A DNA stretch of 64,000 bases. Origin: Cloeon dipterum (lineage: Eukaryota > Arthropoda > Insecta > Ephemeroptera > Baetidae). Location: NCBI RefSeq assembly GCF_949628265.1, contig NC_088786.1, positions 21,845,681 through 21,909,680 of the forward strand, in the 5' to 3' direction. Shown piece after piece: positions 51,501 to 64,000 of this stretch. The notes under the pieces were generated by a model. The model saw only the letters and a list, made by a program, of their open reading frames with translations, was not told where the DNA came from and did no database searches. Positions within the stretch are counted from its first letter, which is position 1, and each line of letters opens with the position of its first letter. Both the position numbers and the translations under genes were made by a program.

Positions 51501-54500
51501 CGTCTTTTGACTCTAAGCCGGCTTCGCTCTTCTTTCATATTTATATAAATGCATTCGCTGCGCTGGGGTGAATAATATTAAAGATGTTACTTATAACCCC
51601 AATGGGAATTGTATGCTGTGTTGTAGCTTTTTGTGTGTCTGCCGTGGGGTCATACAAATTATTTATAGTATGCCTTTTGAATTCCAAATCAGAGCATCTC
51701 GCGCTTAAAAAGGTTTGATTTCCCCGATTGCTTCCGATGCCATCTCAACGGTCATTTATATCCGAAGGAATATTTACTTAACAGATTGTTTCTTCCGATT
51801 GAATTAGAAGTGAAACCAATAACACAAAAAGCTTATCATATTACGTAAGTATATAGAGCTTGAGCAATTAATTGCGCAAGACAATACTGCTGGATTTTCC
51901 CAAAATGGAGACACTGGAAGAAGTGTCCCGAAAGCAGGCTGTCCAAATGCTATCTGTTGTATACTAAACGAAATAAAAAATTTCCCAAACGCTCATTGGA
52001 ATAATTGTTGATTTTTAGAAAACTAACAAAAAATCAATCTGTGTCTTGTGACAAATGAAATGACTCTAAGACTCTCAATCCAAAGTTTTCTGCTTGGTTC
52101 AGTAGTCCTCCTGCCGTTGTAAAAATAATTAAATAAAGAGATTGTACCCAAAAAACGACACGCCAAAAATTGATGGAAAAGTGAGCTGCTGATTCAATTT
52201 AATCGGTTGAGAAAACAATTTCGGTAATTTTAATATGAACTTAGGCTAGTTGGTGTGTTTTCGTCAATAGTTTTGGTTTTGTACCATATCAAATAAAAAA
52301 TAATAAAATTGTTTTTCAGAATTTGTAAAATTCTCTCCTTGGATTTTTTACGAAATTTCTCTCGTCGTTTGAGCAATATTCGATATCGTTCGGGCAAAGT
52401 CATCCGGGTAAATTAATTTAGCAATTTCTGGTCAAGCAAAATAAATTCAGGCCAATTGAGGCATACCCAATTCTCGCCGTGATCTTCACAGTGATTGGAT
52501 AACTCAAGATAAAAAGCTATAAATTAATTAAAACTTTAAATAATTACCTTATTATTAATAAAAAAAATGGCTAGTTGATACAAGCCTGTTACTTTACCTT
52601 GAAACCGTTTATTTCAGTGCAAAAATTTAACTCTCCCCGGTCAGGATGGTAGGCTAAAATGCCAAAAGTCAGTAAATTCCCAGCTTATACAGGCCGAATT
52701 AGGCAGGCAAGAGCGGCGGCGGTGGCTAAACAGGCCGCTACAATTTAATACTGCCCGAATGGTGCAAGTGATATGGAAAAGAAGCGAGGCGAGATGGACT
52801 GACGGAGCGAGAACGGGCATAAACGAGCTGTATATTGGAATTTTCGCACCACGCAGCTCCGCGGCTATCTGCCTGTGTGTTTGTGTAAGCCGCACACAAA
52901 ACGCTGCAGTTGTTTAGTGAATGCCGGGCAATAGCGAGCTAAATCCCAGCAGAGGATGGCGCCGCGGTGGAAAGCACTGCAGAGCAAAATCGGACTCGTT
53001 GCTTTTTATTGTCTCTCAATTATTTTGTGCCACACGAACACGCCCATCAATTGAGCACCGCACCGGCAGCGATTAGCTTTTTATATCGGACGCACACACT
53101 CACACAAAAGCGGATACACGCGCGCAACTTTATTAGAGTATAATCGCGTTTCTGCCCGTGTAGCAATGCCGGGCAAATTAGGACGCTTTTCGTGCGCCGC
53201 AAATCAAATTACCAGCCGGCCTAATCAACAAACACGATAACGACCTGGATTCCCGAGCCAAGGAGGCTGCGGTGTGTGTGTGCGTCGGAATGAATGGAAG
53301 CTGAGAGCAAGTCAGGTGATTTCGCAATCAACTGCGATCAGGTGACGGCGTCGCTTGTTGTTTCATTCTCGGCGCGAACGGTGGGCAATGCAGCACTGCT
53401 CGGTGTGAAACGCGATTCTGCGACGAGCCGGTTGGAAAAGTCCGTCAGCCAGTCGTCGTGGCTGCTCTTTTACATATTTCCAATCGATATTACCGCTGGC
53501 TGGCTGAGTACGTTCCCCTGAGCGTGATCAGTGGTCACATGCAAAAGTGTGGAACCATGGCTGCATGGACGGACGCACCACCGCGGCATAAATTATTATT
53601 TCCAAGGTGACAAGCTGGCCTCCCTGTGCTGAAAACAGAGGAAAGCCTTGTCGGCTCAAGCTGATGAATTCAAATTTACCGTAGAAAAGAGTTGTTACAC
53701 AAGTTCCATTATTCATTCTTGGTCTGTCACACTGTTTTATTTTTCCTTTAATCAGTTTTTCGATCAGCAAAGGTTGCGAGGGACTTTACTTGATTTCATA
53801 GTGTTGCTGAGAAGATATCCAAATTGTGATCTTTCAACAATTTTTCACCATGTGACATGTTAAGAAAAGAAGAATTTAAAGGAATTTAAAGAAACCAGAT
53901 AGTCAGTCAGGAAACTCTGAAGACATTTAAGTAGCACTCTCGTGGGATTCGTCGTGTATATAGCCCGAGCCTGCTGTAGTGTAAACCAATTTTTTGCTGC
54001 CGTAATTTGTATACTGTATGCATTATGAAAGATACAAGGAGCATTAAAAATTACCTATATATGTTTTTAAATTCGAATTAGAAATGCAGGGTTTGTTCGA
54101 TTTGCGTCCATTTTTCTTTATAGACGACGTTTCATAAGACGAGTCAATCGATGGGCAATTTTTAAATTTTTTTCGAATCCGATAAGCTTATTTCTTAAAG
54201 TTTTCATGTTTGGAGTATATTCAACATAGAATTAGAAAAATAACTTGTCACAATTATTTCTTCATTTTCTTTTGGTTCTTGAGAAATCAAGTAGACAAGA
54301 TCGGATAAGTTATAAATTCGAATATCTATCTTCTTTTAGAAATATTTCCTTAAGGAAAAATGACACGTTCCTTCATTACACTCACAACTCCAAAAAAAGC
54401 TTAGTCTTTGCTCCCACACCGACAAACATTATGTTGAAAGAAAAAGTTGACAAAGAGCCTCCTTTGTATGGAACAGAACAGATTGAAAGCTGTAATCGCA

Positions 54501-55478
54501 TTTCAACATTACCTCGACCCCTCTTGTAAGTATGCGTAGGCAACACGCATTGCATAAAATCCAATTTTAACGAACCTCCCGAGCGTTATGCAACCCGCAC
54601 TTTCACAGTCGTTACGCGAGTTGCCTGAACGACGCAACGCCATTCGCCAAACGCGGCAGGTGATTTTGATAAATACGTTTGCAAGGTTGTTAGCGAGATG
54701 ATACTGTAGGCGTGATGATCGATGACGTCAAAACAAATCCGATCTCTGCGCGAAGATACGACGAGAGAGAGCACAGAAATAGCCGCATACTTAGATGTTT
54801 TGCGACTGTTGAGTCTATCCCACCAACCGCTAATCAGGAGAGATCAATCGGAGCGATTGAGAGCAATGAACTTTGTTTCCTTCTTCGAGTGCTTTGTTAT
54901 TACATACGGAAAACCAACAACTTGGATTTCGGAGCCGTGAAAATGCCCTTTAAGCCGACACCAGCGCACACTCGCAATTAGAAACACATGAGTGCTTTTA
55001 AAAAACACGAGAAATTCTGGATTTCACGGTAGCGATGTTGGAAATTGATACGGAAACATGCGTGCAGCGCACCTTGAATTTCCTAATTCAATTTCGTGCG
55101 ACAGCGTTTGAGAGTGCGGTTTGAATAGCTGCGCACTGTGTCGTTAAAATGCCGTCGGCGTGCTGAGGCGAGAGCTGTAAATCATTTTCACGTAAAACTG
55201 GCCGAAATATAAACGAATTTTCCGCCGTATCCCGTAAACTGCGCTACTCCGTGTGCTATCGCCGCAGATCGACGATAAATTTAATTGGATTAAAATGCAA
55301 ATGTGACGCCGGCCGGGCAAAAGGCGGAAAAACAAAAAAATGGTCTAAGGACCCTAGCTCTCGTGAGCCGTCGCGCGCGTATTATGCATATGGACGAAAC
55401 TTCACAGCCAAAATAACACAATTCCAAACTGCTAATCTGCAGCGGAACGGCCGGGGAATAAAAAGAATGAGAGGCAAA

Positions 55479-55499
55479 TCCCGCAGCCAGTCTGCGGGA
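55479..55499. other. 8-bp hairpin
   Basis: TCCCGCAG and CTGCGGGA pair perfectly around a 5-nt loop in a GC-rich island. No flanking T-run or known RNA family. Confidence 0.4.
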
Positions 55500-56033
55500 G
55501 GAGAAAATAACAGTCATAAATCGTGATGGCCGAGGCTTAATTTTGCTTGGATCTTTTCCATCTTGCGTTATAATAATTTTCTTTCCTCCGAGTGCCATGT
55601 TTAGAAAATTTATCCCGCACATTCATTTTCCAGCAGCCAGCCAGCAGTAAGCCAGCAGTTCGCGTGCGTGATTCTCCCTCTTTTGCTGAGCTCCTCCGGC
55701 CGAAATCCGCCGTTGGTATTTTCCTGTCTTATCAAACGTCTCTCTAATAACTTCTCCTATTAGCAGATAAACTTCAATATTAAATAGGCGAGGGTCGAGC
55801 CCGCGTGTTGACTGAAGCGAGGCCAAACTTTAATATTGACTCAAGAGAGGCGCATGCAGTGGAGGAAAAACTCTTGAAAACTTGCGCCGCGTCGTCGTAT
55901 GACTTGAATTAAAAATTCCGTCGCGCTCTCTGCAAATATCGCAGTCGCCGGTCGATTCGATCCGCCGCGCCGATGTCGCCGGCGCACTAATTGATTTTAA
56001 TTGGGCACTTGTCTTGCCGTTCAACGAGACGCT

Positions 56034-56219
<186 letters not shown>

Positions 56220-59200
56220 GCACCGTGCCTGCTGTAATTAATTAACTCGCAAGGCTGATCCAGCTCTTTTGTTGTCTCTCTCGCTTTCGTGTTTGCCCAT
56301 TTTGTTTGTTTGCAATGCTTTTTATTTTGCGCCAGCTACTACGCCCGGGGGCGATGATACGGCTGGTGAGCGGACGAGACTCATTCTTGTCATATTCCAC
56401 TGACTGGAAAATCGATCACGTCCGCGCGCTCCAGTGTCGCTCCGTTGAAAAATTGATGATGCAGATTAATCGGCCAATTAATTGGGTGATTAATTGTGCA
56501 CACCTCGAAAATCCTTTCACTGTCTGCTGACGAGCTATCGCGAGTGCGTGGCTTCGGCAAATTCGTCAAAGAGTCGAACCGAGTACTTTTTTCGTCCAGA
56601 CTGAAACATTTAAAATATCACGAGTGCAGCTACCGCGTTGCGTGATTTTGGTCTGTAAATTTAATGACGGTATATTGATGTTTTATGTGCGTTTACAGAT
56701 GTGGAAAAACGCGACCATTCCTATCTTGAAGTGCATCGTCAATTCATTCATATCACATTTATTAGTTTCAGTTTTGTATAATCGAGTTCATAAATTTTAT
56801 GGCCCGTTTTACAATGTTCTAAATTTTTGATATCTTGAAAAATTACAACGCTGACTGAGTATACGACTAGACTGAAAATGAAGGACAGATTTTAATATAA
56901 TAAATTGCGATTGTTGATGCGGATTGAGTTTGTATAAATAATTGTTATCTGTTGATAACTTGCAAATAGTTTAAGATATTTCCAATTCACAGTGATTCTC
57001 TAAGTGTACAAGGTTTACTACCAATAAACTATTTTCTTCTGGGTGATCAAATTGAAGAATATCCTGAGCCCTTAATATGAAATGTTGATTAATTTCCAAG
57101 ATTTTCTTGAAACAAAGCGTTAATACACTGACTGAACAAGACAATGGAAAGGAAAGAGATGAACATTTTGAATAATAAATAACAGCATGGTTTAAATTTT
57201 AAATTAAATTTGAATTTAAAAAAAATCAATGTAACTACAAGGTTGCAGAACAAGTGCTGCAGTTGTACGAATCAGCTCTTTGCGGCGAATTATCTCGCTC
57301 TTTCCATCATTTCATTTTGCAGTTCAGTACTAGTTTGCCCTTGCATTATTAATTTTGACAGTATAACATCCAGCAAGAACACACAAAAGTATGCCACATA
57401 GTTAAACATTATCAATCCTTTTAATCACACGAACAAACTGAAGCTTGAATCAAGAAATAAATTGCCATTCTTTGATTTGATCCTTCTACTTCTTGCTGCA
57501 GACTGGCAGACTCTGCAGAAGTGAGTTGGTGACTACAAACTATACGTCTGGGAACAAGATAAAGGGTGCGAGCACATTGTTCCAATACATAAATCGCAGC
57601 AAAATCTTTTCTGAGTCAGCTCCATCTTCTCGGTATATCTGCAGCGTGGTGCTATTTTTATAAACTCGGCTCTTCTCGGTGTGCTGTTTAGGCACAAATT
57701 TATCTGTTTGATTTATTCCCGCACCCGCGCAGCCCCATTTTTTAATAAAAAAGTTTCCTTTCCCGCTCCACTCCTCGACGGCAGCAGCTAAGTCCTCGCA
57801 GTCCATTTTTCACCAGACAAAACCATAATCCGGCTCATCTCCTTGCGGCGCGTATTTTTCAATTTCGGGAGCACTCCTTAATGACATTCCCTGGTTTATT
57901 GAAGTATAAATGAGAGAGAAGAACTGCCAGCTTGTTTTCGAGGGTCGGAAAACTCTTCCGTCTCTTTTTTCGACTCCTTTGCTCGCCCTCGCCGCGTGTA
58001 CCGAGTGAGAGAGAGCGTGTGCGGTTTCGAGAATCAATATGAGCGCTTGGGTGCACATGATAATTGCGACTTTGGCTGCTGCTGCACACTCCAAAAGGTA
58101 TTGCAGACACACGCTGATTTATTCGCTGCTGGGGTTGAAGCCAAGAGCGAGATGGAGTCGGAGGAAAATGCACTTCAAGAGCACACGGGCCGCAGAGCCG
58201 CCACCGCCGCCGCCGCAGCAGCAGCCGGAGCACCTCTTCTGCTTATCAAATTTCGAGCTTTATTGTGCGCTCGAATAGGAATGGCCAGATTTTCTATTCA
58301 ACACGACTTTTCCATTTTGTTGGCACAAAGGTTCAGCTTTAATTAAAATTTTACGCTTGTCATGAGATGGAAAGAGATAGCGTTTTGCCATTTTTATATT
58401 GTCCATGCGCGCAAGGGTTCATTATTAAAACGACTGCAGTGTATGTGCGGCGTGGAAATGCAAAACGAGCTCGGGAGAGACACTGCGCTGAAAATTTATC
58501 TGATCACATTTTGGAAAGGGATGCAGGTCCTCTCATTACTTCCAGAACTTCGTTCTCAATGCGAAGCAGACGACTTATCTTCAGCGTTTTCAGTTCAGAT
58601 TCCCTGCTCCTGCTGCTAACTGCGTATCATTTTCCTCATTATATCTCGCGAATATGCGCGCAAGATGAAAAATGTTTGTGACAGTTTAAATCGCTTTGTA
58701 AGTAAATTGTGGAACGAATTTATGCTTCAGCTAAATGATTTTCTTAAAGAGGAGCTTTCTTGCAAATATGTTGCAGTAAAAAATTGTTGAAGTTTGATAT
58801 CTTTTAAGCAATTAGTATTGGGAGCATAATTGAGAAGTAATTTTAACAATTAATACTTTGCACCAACAGAAACTGCTAAAACTGTCTGAAACCGCTTAAA
58901 TCTTGTAAACTGCATGTTTGTCATGTCTATTTTCATTTTAACTTCGGTGGTTTCCCTAACCCAGATAAAATATTAAAATTAAAACTTAAAAAGATAGTGT
59001 TGAAGAGTGCCTATGGCTGGAAATACGTTGATTCTTTTTGTTTGGTTGATTATTGAAATCTTAGCGTGGCATTTCAACGAGATCCTTGCGGATTAAAATG
59101 AAACCACAGCTTCTAAATATCTATCACTCGCTCTTTTTGTGAGGAAAGCAGTCTCGCGCACAACCGTCTTTGTGCGAATCTTTCAGGTTAAAGGAGGTGC

Positions 59201-59966
59201 AGCTTGTTAAACTGCCATCATCTAACAATATTCTAATCCAACAGTAGCTGCGTTGCACCCTCATCTGCTATATACAGTTTAAAATAAATTTATTTGGAGC
59301 AAATAAAATAACAAAAATCTTCTGAAACCACATTTTGCTCTTAAATATAATAATCAATTCTTTTTCCTGTAAGATCGTCTAACTTTCAAAGACCTATTAA
59401 CAACAGTATAATTATAAAAAATATAAATTAGTGAAATAAATTTAATCATTTTTAATATTTCAACCAATTTGTAATGGGCGTTGTTTCTTGAAAAGAAAAT
59501 ATAATTTTACGAATAGAACTACTCTTTTAAGGAAACAGCTAATTAATATCCAGCTATAAAAATATTAATCTCTATAATCATTAATGTCAGATAAGATAGC
59601 CGCGAATCGATCGACAAAAGGGCAGTGGCAAAAAGTGTGCAAATATGGCACAGCAGGCTTTTGCAGATATTCCAGTGATTTTCACGCAAGATGAAATTTT
59701 CCCAGCAGGCAAGAAACCTGTCCTCTCACGTCGCGTCTCAATTGGCCGTGAGACAAGTGGTGCTGGATGAAATAAAAAATGGAATTGCGTGCCGTTTCCC
59801 CTCGCAGTCGGCGAGTAGCAGCATAAAGGGCCATTTTGCTCAGTACACGTACTTGTCTCATAAAATACAGCATGGGCAGAGTTAGTCTAGAGCAAAAAGT
59901 TAAGTAGATGCAGAGGCAGTCGGCAGGGTTGTGTGTGTATGTATGTGGCGGCACTGCTTTTTCTCA

Positions 59967-59985
59967 CCCCTGCACCCGCCCGCCC
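59967..59985 (-). other. G-quadruplex motif on the minus strand
   Basis: CCCC, CCC, CCC and CCC runs with loops of 4, 1 and 1 nt on the plus strand form a quadruplex motif on the minus strand. The C-rich strand could form an i-motif. Confidence 0.55.
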
Positions 59986-60060
59986 GCTCGCTCGCCCGCC
60001 CGGCCGCTCAACTTGCCAGACGTCTGGCATAGGAGAGGTGGCGAGACAGAGGCACACACA

Positions 60061-60090
60061 CAGCAGCAGCAGCAGTAGCAGTAGCAGCCG
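60061..60090. repeat. CAG/TAG trinucleotide run
   Basis: CAG units grade into CAGTAG and back. A second run, mostly CCG, lies at about 60180-60217. Confidence 0.8.
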
Positions 60091-60347
60091 CTATCTCTCG
60101 CTCGATATAAAACCCATCGATCGACCTTTGCACACAGTGGTCCTCTCATATTTGTACATTGAATAATATCGTGAGCTCTCCCGCCGCCGCTGCCACTGCC
60201 GCCGCCGCCGCCGCAGGATGGACCACCAGAGAGCTGGAGCTGCTGTGCCGGCTCACTCGGCCGCGATCAATGCGCGTCTCTCGCGCAATTTGGCCCCCGC
60301 AATTGGCCATTCCTCGGAACGGGAGCAATTGTGCGAAATCACTGCGT

Positions 60348-60380
60348 GGAAAGCACCAGCCGGGCCATAAGGTGCTTTCC
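60348..60380. other. 10-bp perfect hairpin
   Basis: GGAAAGCACC and GGTGCTTTCC pair exactly around a 13-nt loop containing GCCGGGCCA, which recurs just downstream. No RNA family is recognised. Confidence 0.4.
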
Positions 60381-62544
60381 TTTGCCCCGATCGGCACCGG
60401 CCGGGCCAGGCTTATCCCTTCGGCATTATTACCTGGCTGCTGGATTATCCGGCCCAAAGAATGTGCACCGCCTTTTCATGGAGATTTATTAACTACGACT
60501 ACCGCACGCCATATCGGTGCCCCAGGTTAAACCTTGTGCGAAATGCCACGGATGATGTCGTTTTTCATGCTTTATTCGTGGCGGCCCACTGCCCCCGACT
60601 GCTCGCTTCAAATCGAGATTGATGCCTGCGTCGCAGCGATGCTTCAAGATGCCAAGCTGTTAATGGACTGCTTATTCCGCCGAATCAATCTTGAGGCTGA
60701 CTTAATCCATTCGCTGGATTTAGTAGTATTGCGGTTTAGCTGTCATAAAGTTTTATATTTTAACAAAAAGTTTAATCACATTAAATTTAGAGACAGATAA
60801 AAAAATTGGCTTGAAAAGGATTAATACTGGGTTGTAATCACAAAAATTATTCACATTGTTGGCCTCAGTTTGAGTTGATTGTAAACTCTGCAAAATTCAA
60901 AACACAGCTAAAAAGGACCATGCTTCAGTTTCCTTGACTATAAGAACTTGTTATGGAGAAATAAACAGAATTGAATTGAATTTATGACATCATTTTATGT
61001 AGTTATTCAGGACGAGATCTGTCCAACTGTTTAACTTACACTAATATAAAAAGGAGTTCTATAGTAGAACGATAGTGCTTGTCATTTAAAAGCACAAAAC
61101 ATTTTAGCCAATATTCTTAATAGAAAGGTAAAATTTTCTGAGTTTTTCAAAACCATCCCTCTATCAAACGCACAAATATCAAGAGCATAAATATCACGCA
61201 CTTAATAACTACTTCTTAACGAAGGCTTTTGGTTAAATAGATAAAATGGTTTTGAATACATTCAAAACTATTTTTCAATAAATATAATTTCATTGCAATT
61301 CTACTCATTACAATTTAATAGCAAGGTTTTATATATCAGTCGCACGAAAATCATACATATACGCGCCAAAGCTATTATTACTCATGAATAAAAATGGCGA
61401 TTTTCCTTGTTTTATGCCGCTGTTAGCTGATACGATTTTAATCTGTAGCTGCGATTCATATGATAATATACGATGAAAGCCTGTTTTTTCTATTTCATTA
61501 CTTTTTACGAGCAATACAGATTGCGATCACGCGTGAGCACAACCCCATACGTGAATTAATTCGCAATTGCTTGCAGGTGTTTGGCGAGTGTAACTGTTCA
61601 TTTGACATGATGTGCAAAGAGAGCGAGTAAATTCATATAATCAAAATCACCTGCTTTTGTGAATGTGCTCACAACACATACACACAGACATGCTCTGTTG
61701 AAGTCAACTGCTGATGGTGAATTTCCACTTCAGAAGCGGGGATGTGAAAAAACTCATTTGCACATTTCACTCATTATGACAAGTAATAAAATCCCAGTTT
61801 AAAATAAATGAAACTTGGAAACTTAAAAAGCATTGGAAGGTTTAATTTAGTTGTAAACGAACAATATGATCTACAAACTGATTTAAAATATCAATATTGA
61901 AATCATAAACATGCAAAACAATTTTTATATAACCGTAGTATTTTTTATAATTTCAAATTTAATGAATTAATTTTCGTTGATAAAACGTAATCGAAGGTCT
62001 TTACATTTTAGTTAATTTAAATGCTTCTTCGTTACAGAATCTACTCGATGATCACGTGGTGAAAATCGTAAAGCAATAAATTTGAAGCTTTTATTGCTTG
62101 GATAAAAAGTTTCATATTATTAAAAAGGTGATCACTGACTACGTTTCACACCCCCAGCAGAGTGGAATCAGCTTCCTATCGGACACACAAAGAGCAGATT
62201 AAAGTGGCTCAAAAATGGCTGCGGGATTAGGTATTTTAATGAATGCGGCGCACTCGAGGCGCGCGGGCGCTCGTGTGTGTGTGCGAAATAACAAGGGTAT
62301 GTGCACAATGAATAAATTAATTTCGTGCTTGCCACTGGAGGAAAAAGGTACAAAAAGAGCGAGAGAGACGGCAGCTATGTACACCACCGACGGCGGCACC
62401 GAGAGCAGTCTCTGGTGGTGCTCTTGTCGTCGACGGTGGCGGTGCTTGCTTTTTTCGGTTGAATGGACCGCCCAGGATAAAACAGCATCCATCCAGCGAG
62501 AGCAGCTAGCTCACTTGCCATATACCACGGCGGCCCGCGCGCGT

Positions 62545-62564
62545 TCTCTCTCTCTCTCTCTCTC
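62545..62564. repeat. (TC)n microsatellite, 20 bp
   Basis: Ten TC units on the same strand orientation as the other three tracts. Confidence 0.95.
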
Positions 62565-64000
62565 CTGTGTTATGGCACTTTACCTTTCTGCTTCATCTTT
62601 ATGACAAAACGAACCATGAAAAAATGTCTCACAAGAGGATGATATAAAAGCAGCGTCATAAAAAGAGGACTTGAGCAAGAAGAAGCAGCCGCGCAAGGAG
62701 TGCACACAGTATTCAACAAGTAGCTAATTGAGATGAGGAGAGAGAGAGAGGAGCGTGCGGTAAGCAAAGAAAATTCGCCGTGCATGCGTTAAAAGACACG
62801 CATTCTTCTTTCTCCACTCCCTTTTCAGCCCGCATTCGGCTAATTAATTAAAAAGGTTTAATTTTGGATTTTTAATTAAGGTCCCTTGAAATCGCGCGGT
62901 CGGCTATGAATTAATCAGGAAGTCTCCCCCCTCATCTCGCGCATCTCTTTTAGCCGAGACAGGAAACGAATCGCTCCTTCACCGACCATTGCTGCTGAGA
63001 GATTAAAAACTTTGCACTTAACTTTGCTAATTTCATCAAGGATTTATGCGCAAGTTTCTGCTCATTAAGGAGTAACTAACTTAGTTAATTTGCATTTTAA
63101 ATTAATTCAAATGCATGGAATATGTTTGGAGAGTAGCCAACTCGTGTTTACGGCACTACACGGTTCAACATTCTTCACGTGTTCACGTTAATCTGAAAAT
63201 ACAGCCCTGTATTTTGATCAGTTTGCAAATTGATAAATCTCTTGTCATAAATAATCTTAAATGTCTCATAAATATTAAGCTAAAAGTAAAAAGATTATGT
63301 ACATACAACACACCATGCTTGCACATTTATTTTTAACCGTACAAAGTGCGCAAATGTTTGAACTTACATACTATTTTTGTTGGTTAGAAAGATATTTAAA
63401 ATTAAATCAACAACGACTTAAAGAGTTTTGTTATGTGTATGTAGTAGAATTCACTGTAACTATTATTAAGCTTTTCATTAGTTGAAATTTTTGCTGCTTT
63501 TTATTACTCTGAATTCAAGTAAACACAATTACATTTTTAATAAAATCGACAATAACCAATTGATGCATTTAAAAAATCCATCATTGTACTTTCATCAAAG
63601 ATGTACCTAAATTTATTCACATAAAATGGCTTCACTGCTATAGCTTCCTAGATTAAAATGAGCTATTATTTGTTACTCTGGATGATTCTAAAACTCGTCA
63701 TCCGTGCCAATTCCAAGAAAAGTTTCCTGCTGGTATGTATTATGCAAAAGGGTTGTAAATTTTATGAATGAAATTCGCAAATTGCAGGGCGACAACTTTA
63801 TTGTGTCTGGCCGGCTTTCGTGCTCCATTCATGCGCCTTTCTGGCCGACTAACTTTTCGATTACACATCATAATCCATAATTAAATTTTGCATCGCTTCA
63901 CTGGCGGTTAATGATTTAAATTTTTTACTTAATGACGCCTACTGTTAATGGTGGCGGCGGCGGGCAATTGCGGAGCATTTTGTCTTGCACTCCGCCTCAG

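Noticed and set aside
58039-58346. Ala/Pro-rich frames
   Set aside because: Created by CCG and CAG trinucleotide runs; no domain recognised.
60159-60530. 123-codon frame starting with an Ala run
   Set aside because: The Ala run comes from CCG repeats and the remainder resembles no family; a long opposing frame covers the same bases.

Overview
The window is animal nuclear DNA, most likely from an insect. Seven genes are recognisable by their protein families. They carry spliceosomal introns, most of them only 52-68 nt long. The BAF protein closely resembles the insect form (for example [10 protein letters not shown] near its C-terminus). CpG is not depleted and there are no operons. The species cannot be named from sequence alone.

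Layout. Bases 1-7334 hold no gene I can support. Bases 7335-29262 are a compact island of housekeeping genes: ashwin (+), ATP synthase subunit g (+), TOM70 (-), RRP9/U3-55K (+), striatin/Cka (-), barrier-to-autointegration factor (-) and NEPRO (-). TOM70 and RRP9 are divergent across about 500 bp that contains a CACGTG E-box. ATP synthase g and TOM70 converge, as do RRP9 and striatin. The one long intron of TOM70 (2.65 kb; its other introns are 52-160 nt) contains two intronless genes on the opposite strand. They encode proteins of 135 and 457 aa that I do not recognise.

Bases 29263-64000 contain no convincing gene. This stretch alternates AT-rich DNA with GC- and CpG-rich islands of about 0.5-1.7 kb. 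It also carries four (CT)n tracts (two of 156 and 180 bp), a G-quadruplex motif, a 1,057-bp non-autonomous DNA transposon with perfect 17-bp ends and a 9-bp target duplication, and a probable small TA-flanked MITE. The pattern resembles the regulatory surroundings, or a giant intron, of a developmental gene outside the window, but that is inference.

How the genes relate. They do not form one pathway. Two act in mitochondria (TOM70 import receptor, ATP synthase g), two in the nucleolus (RRP9 in the U3 snoRNP, NEPRO in RNase P/MRP-linked pre-rRNA processing), one in RNA ligation (ashwin), one in chromatin and nuclear-envelope assembly (BAF) and one in phosphatase/kinase signalling (striatin in STRIPAK). 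Exon boundaries were derived by hand from splice sites, reading phase and family similarity. Every multi-exon model closes to a whole number of codons.
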